Source: Verrucomicrobiota bacterium (GTDB lineage Bacteria; Verrucomicrobiota; Verrucomicrobiia; Limisphaerales; UBA1100). From it: DNA of 6,595 nucleotides. A model generated the notes under the pieces. The model was not told where the DNA came from, made no database searches, and worked only from the letters and a program-made list of their open reading frames with translations. Location: positions 1 to 6,595 of the forward strand of contig JAPKEI010000151.1 of assembly GCA_028872685.1 (NCBI GenBank), written 5' to 3'. Position 1 is the stretch's first letter, and each line of letters begins with the position of its first letter. The translations under genes and the position numbers were made by a program. Below, in pieces: positions 5,990-6,595 of this stretch.

Positions 5990-6595
5990 ATGACAAAAAA
6001 TTGGCGCTGGTTCATTTCCAAAACGCTCCGCGACGCCGTGGAGCTGCACAAGCAAGTTATCAAACTGCTCTCCGCCCAAAGTGACCTCCTCAAACCGTCT
6101 CGGGTGGAAGAACTTCAAAACGGATTAGATGCTCTCAAAGCAAAACTGACCGGCCCCGTTGATAAAACAAAGCTCCTCGAAGAGATGGATGCCATGATGA
6201 TTATTGCCGATCGCGTGCTCCTGCCATACCCAGACCCCAAGGCACGTGACTGGGTAGAGATGTTTCTGGTAGTTGTCGTACTTGTGCTCGCATTCCGCAC
6301 CTTCTTTTTTCAGCCATTCAAAATCCCGACGGGCTCAATGCAACCTACGCTCTATGGCATCACAATTGAAAACCTGATGGACGACAACGGCACAGGCAGT
6401 GTGGGGAAGGGCATGCTAACCTCAATCGAACCGATTTTCGAACCGCAAGACCTCGGTCGAACCGTTACTTTTGCCAATGGGGATAAAGCAACCATTACTC
6501 AATTCAAGGATATGCAGCGAGTAAAGCTCTCAGACTTAACTGATAAGGCCGAACAACAATTTACTGTGTCCTTCAAGCTGCCCGGCATAGGAGGT
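5990..6595 (+). CDS. lepB: Signal peptidase I, N-terminal part (runs off right edge)
   Basis: Signal peptidase I removes signal peptides from exported proteins at the outer face of the cytoplasmic membrane, using a Ser/Lys dyad. The reading frame from ATG 5990 stays open for 202 codons to the window end. Residues 1-87 are charged, largely helical and probably cytoplasmic. One hydrophobic membrane helix follows (about 89-107, with MFLVVVVLVLAF). The active-site box is KIPTGSMQPTL (111-121), with nucleophile S116 (codon 6335-6337) followed by M117. After this box, about 80 residues follow without the usual GD-x-V and lysine motifs, so the catalytic Lys lies beyond the window. A long N-terminus and an insertion after the serine box fit the larger signal peptidases of PVC bacteria as I recall them. 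The gene starts 9 nt after lepA; lepA-lepB adjacency is a common bacterial arrangement and supports the call. Confidence 0.93.
   Translation, partial: MTKNWRWFISKTLRDAVELHKQVIKLLSAQSDLLKPSRVEELQNGLDALKAKLTGPVDKTKLLEEMDAMMIIADRVLLPYPDPKARDWVEMFLVVVVLVLAFRTFFFQPFKIPTGSMQPTLYGITIENLMDDNGTGSVGKGMLTSIEPIFEPQDLGRTVTFANGDKATITQFKDMQRVKLSDLTDKAEQQFTVSFKLPGIGG

Overview
The window is a gene-dense, single-strand stretch of a bacterial chromosome. It holds five consecutive housekeeping genes, all on the + strand. In order they are ftsH (membrane AAA+ zinc protease), rpe (ribulose-phosphate 3-epimerase), an alpha-D-phosphohexomutase of the phosphoglucomutase/phosphomannomutase family, lepA (elongation factor 4) and the first 202 codons of lepB (signal peptidase I), which runs off the right edge. 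I see no mobile elements, CRISPR arrays, tRNA or rRNA genes, phage genes or toxin-antitoxin genes.

The genes are tightly packed. The gap is 8 nt for ftsH-rpe, a 1-nt TGATG overlap for rpe-mutase, 64 nt for mutase-lepA and 9 nt for lepA-lepB. No convincing factor-independent terminator or promoter is visible, so a polycistronic unit is likely. The one real intergenic gap, before lepA, holds a GAAGG ribosome binding site and two overlapping inverted repeats. It is the best candidate for a separate control point.

The base composition is moderate, near half G+C by eye. The style of the signal peptidase suggests the PVC group, most likely Verrucomicrobiota: it has a long cytoplasmic N-terminus, a single membrane segment, a PTGSMQPTL active-site box, and then a long insertion before the lysine box. 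This assignment is inference from protein style, not a database match.

Functionally, FtsH (membrane protein turnover), LepA (translation on stalled or stressed ribosomes) and LepB (signal peptide cleavage) all concern protein production and quality control at or near the membrane. Rpe and the hexomutase are carbon metabolism genes (pentose phosphate and sugar-phosphate interconversion) lying between them.

I found no new biological system here. The points worth a second look are modest: the unresolved ftsH start, the lack of Shine-Dalgarno sequences at rpe and the mutase, the structured lepA leader, a G-rich 13-bp repeat used twice in the mutase gene, an A/T-rich inverted repeat inside rpe, and the unusual layout of the signal peptidase.
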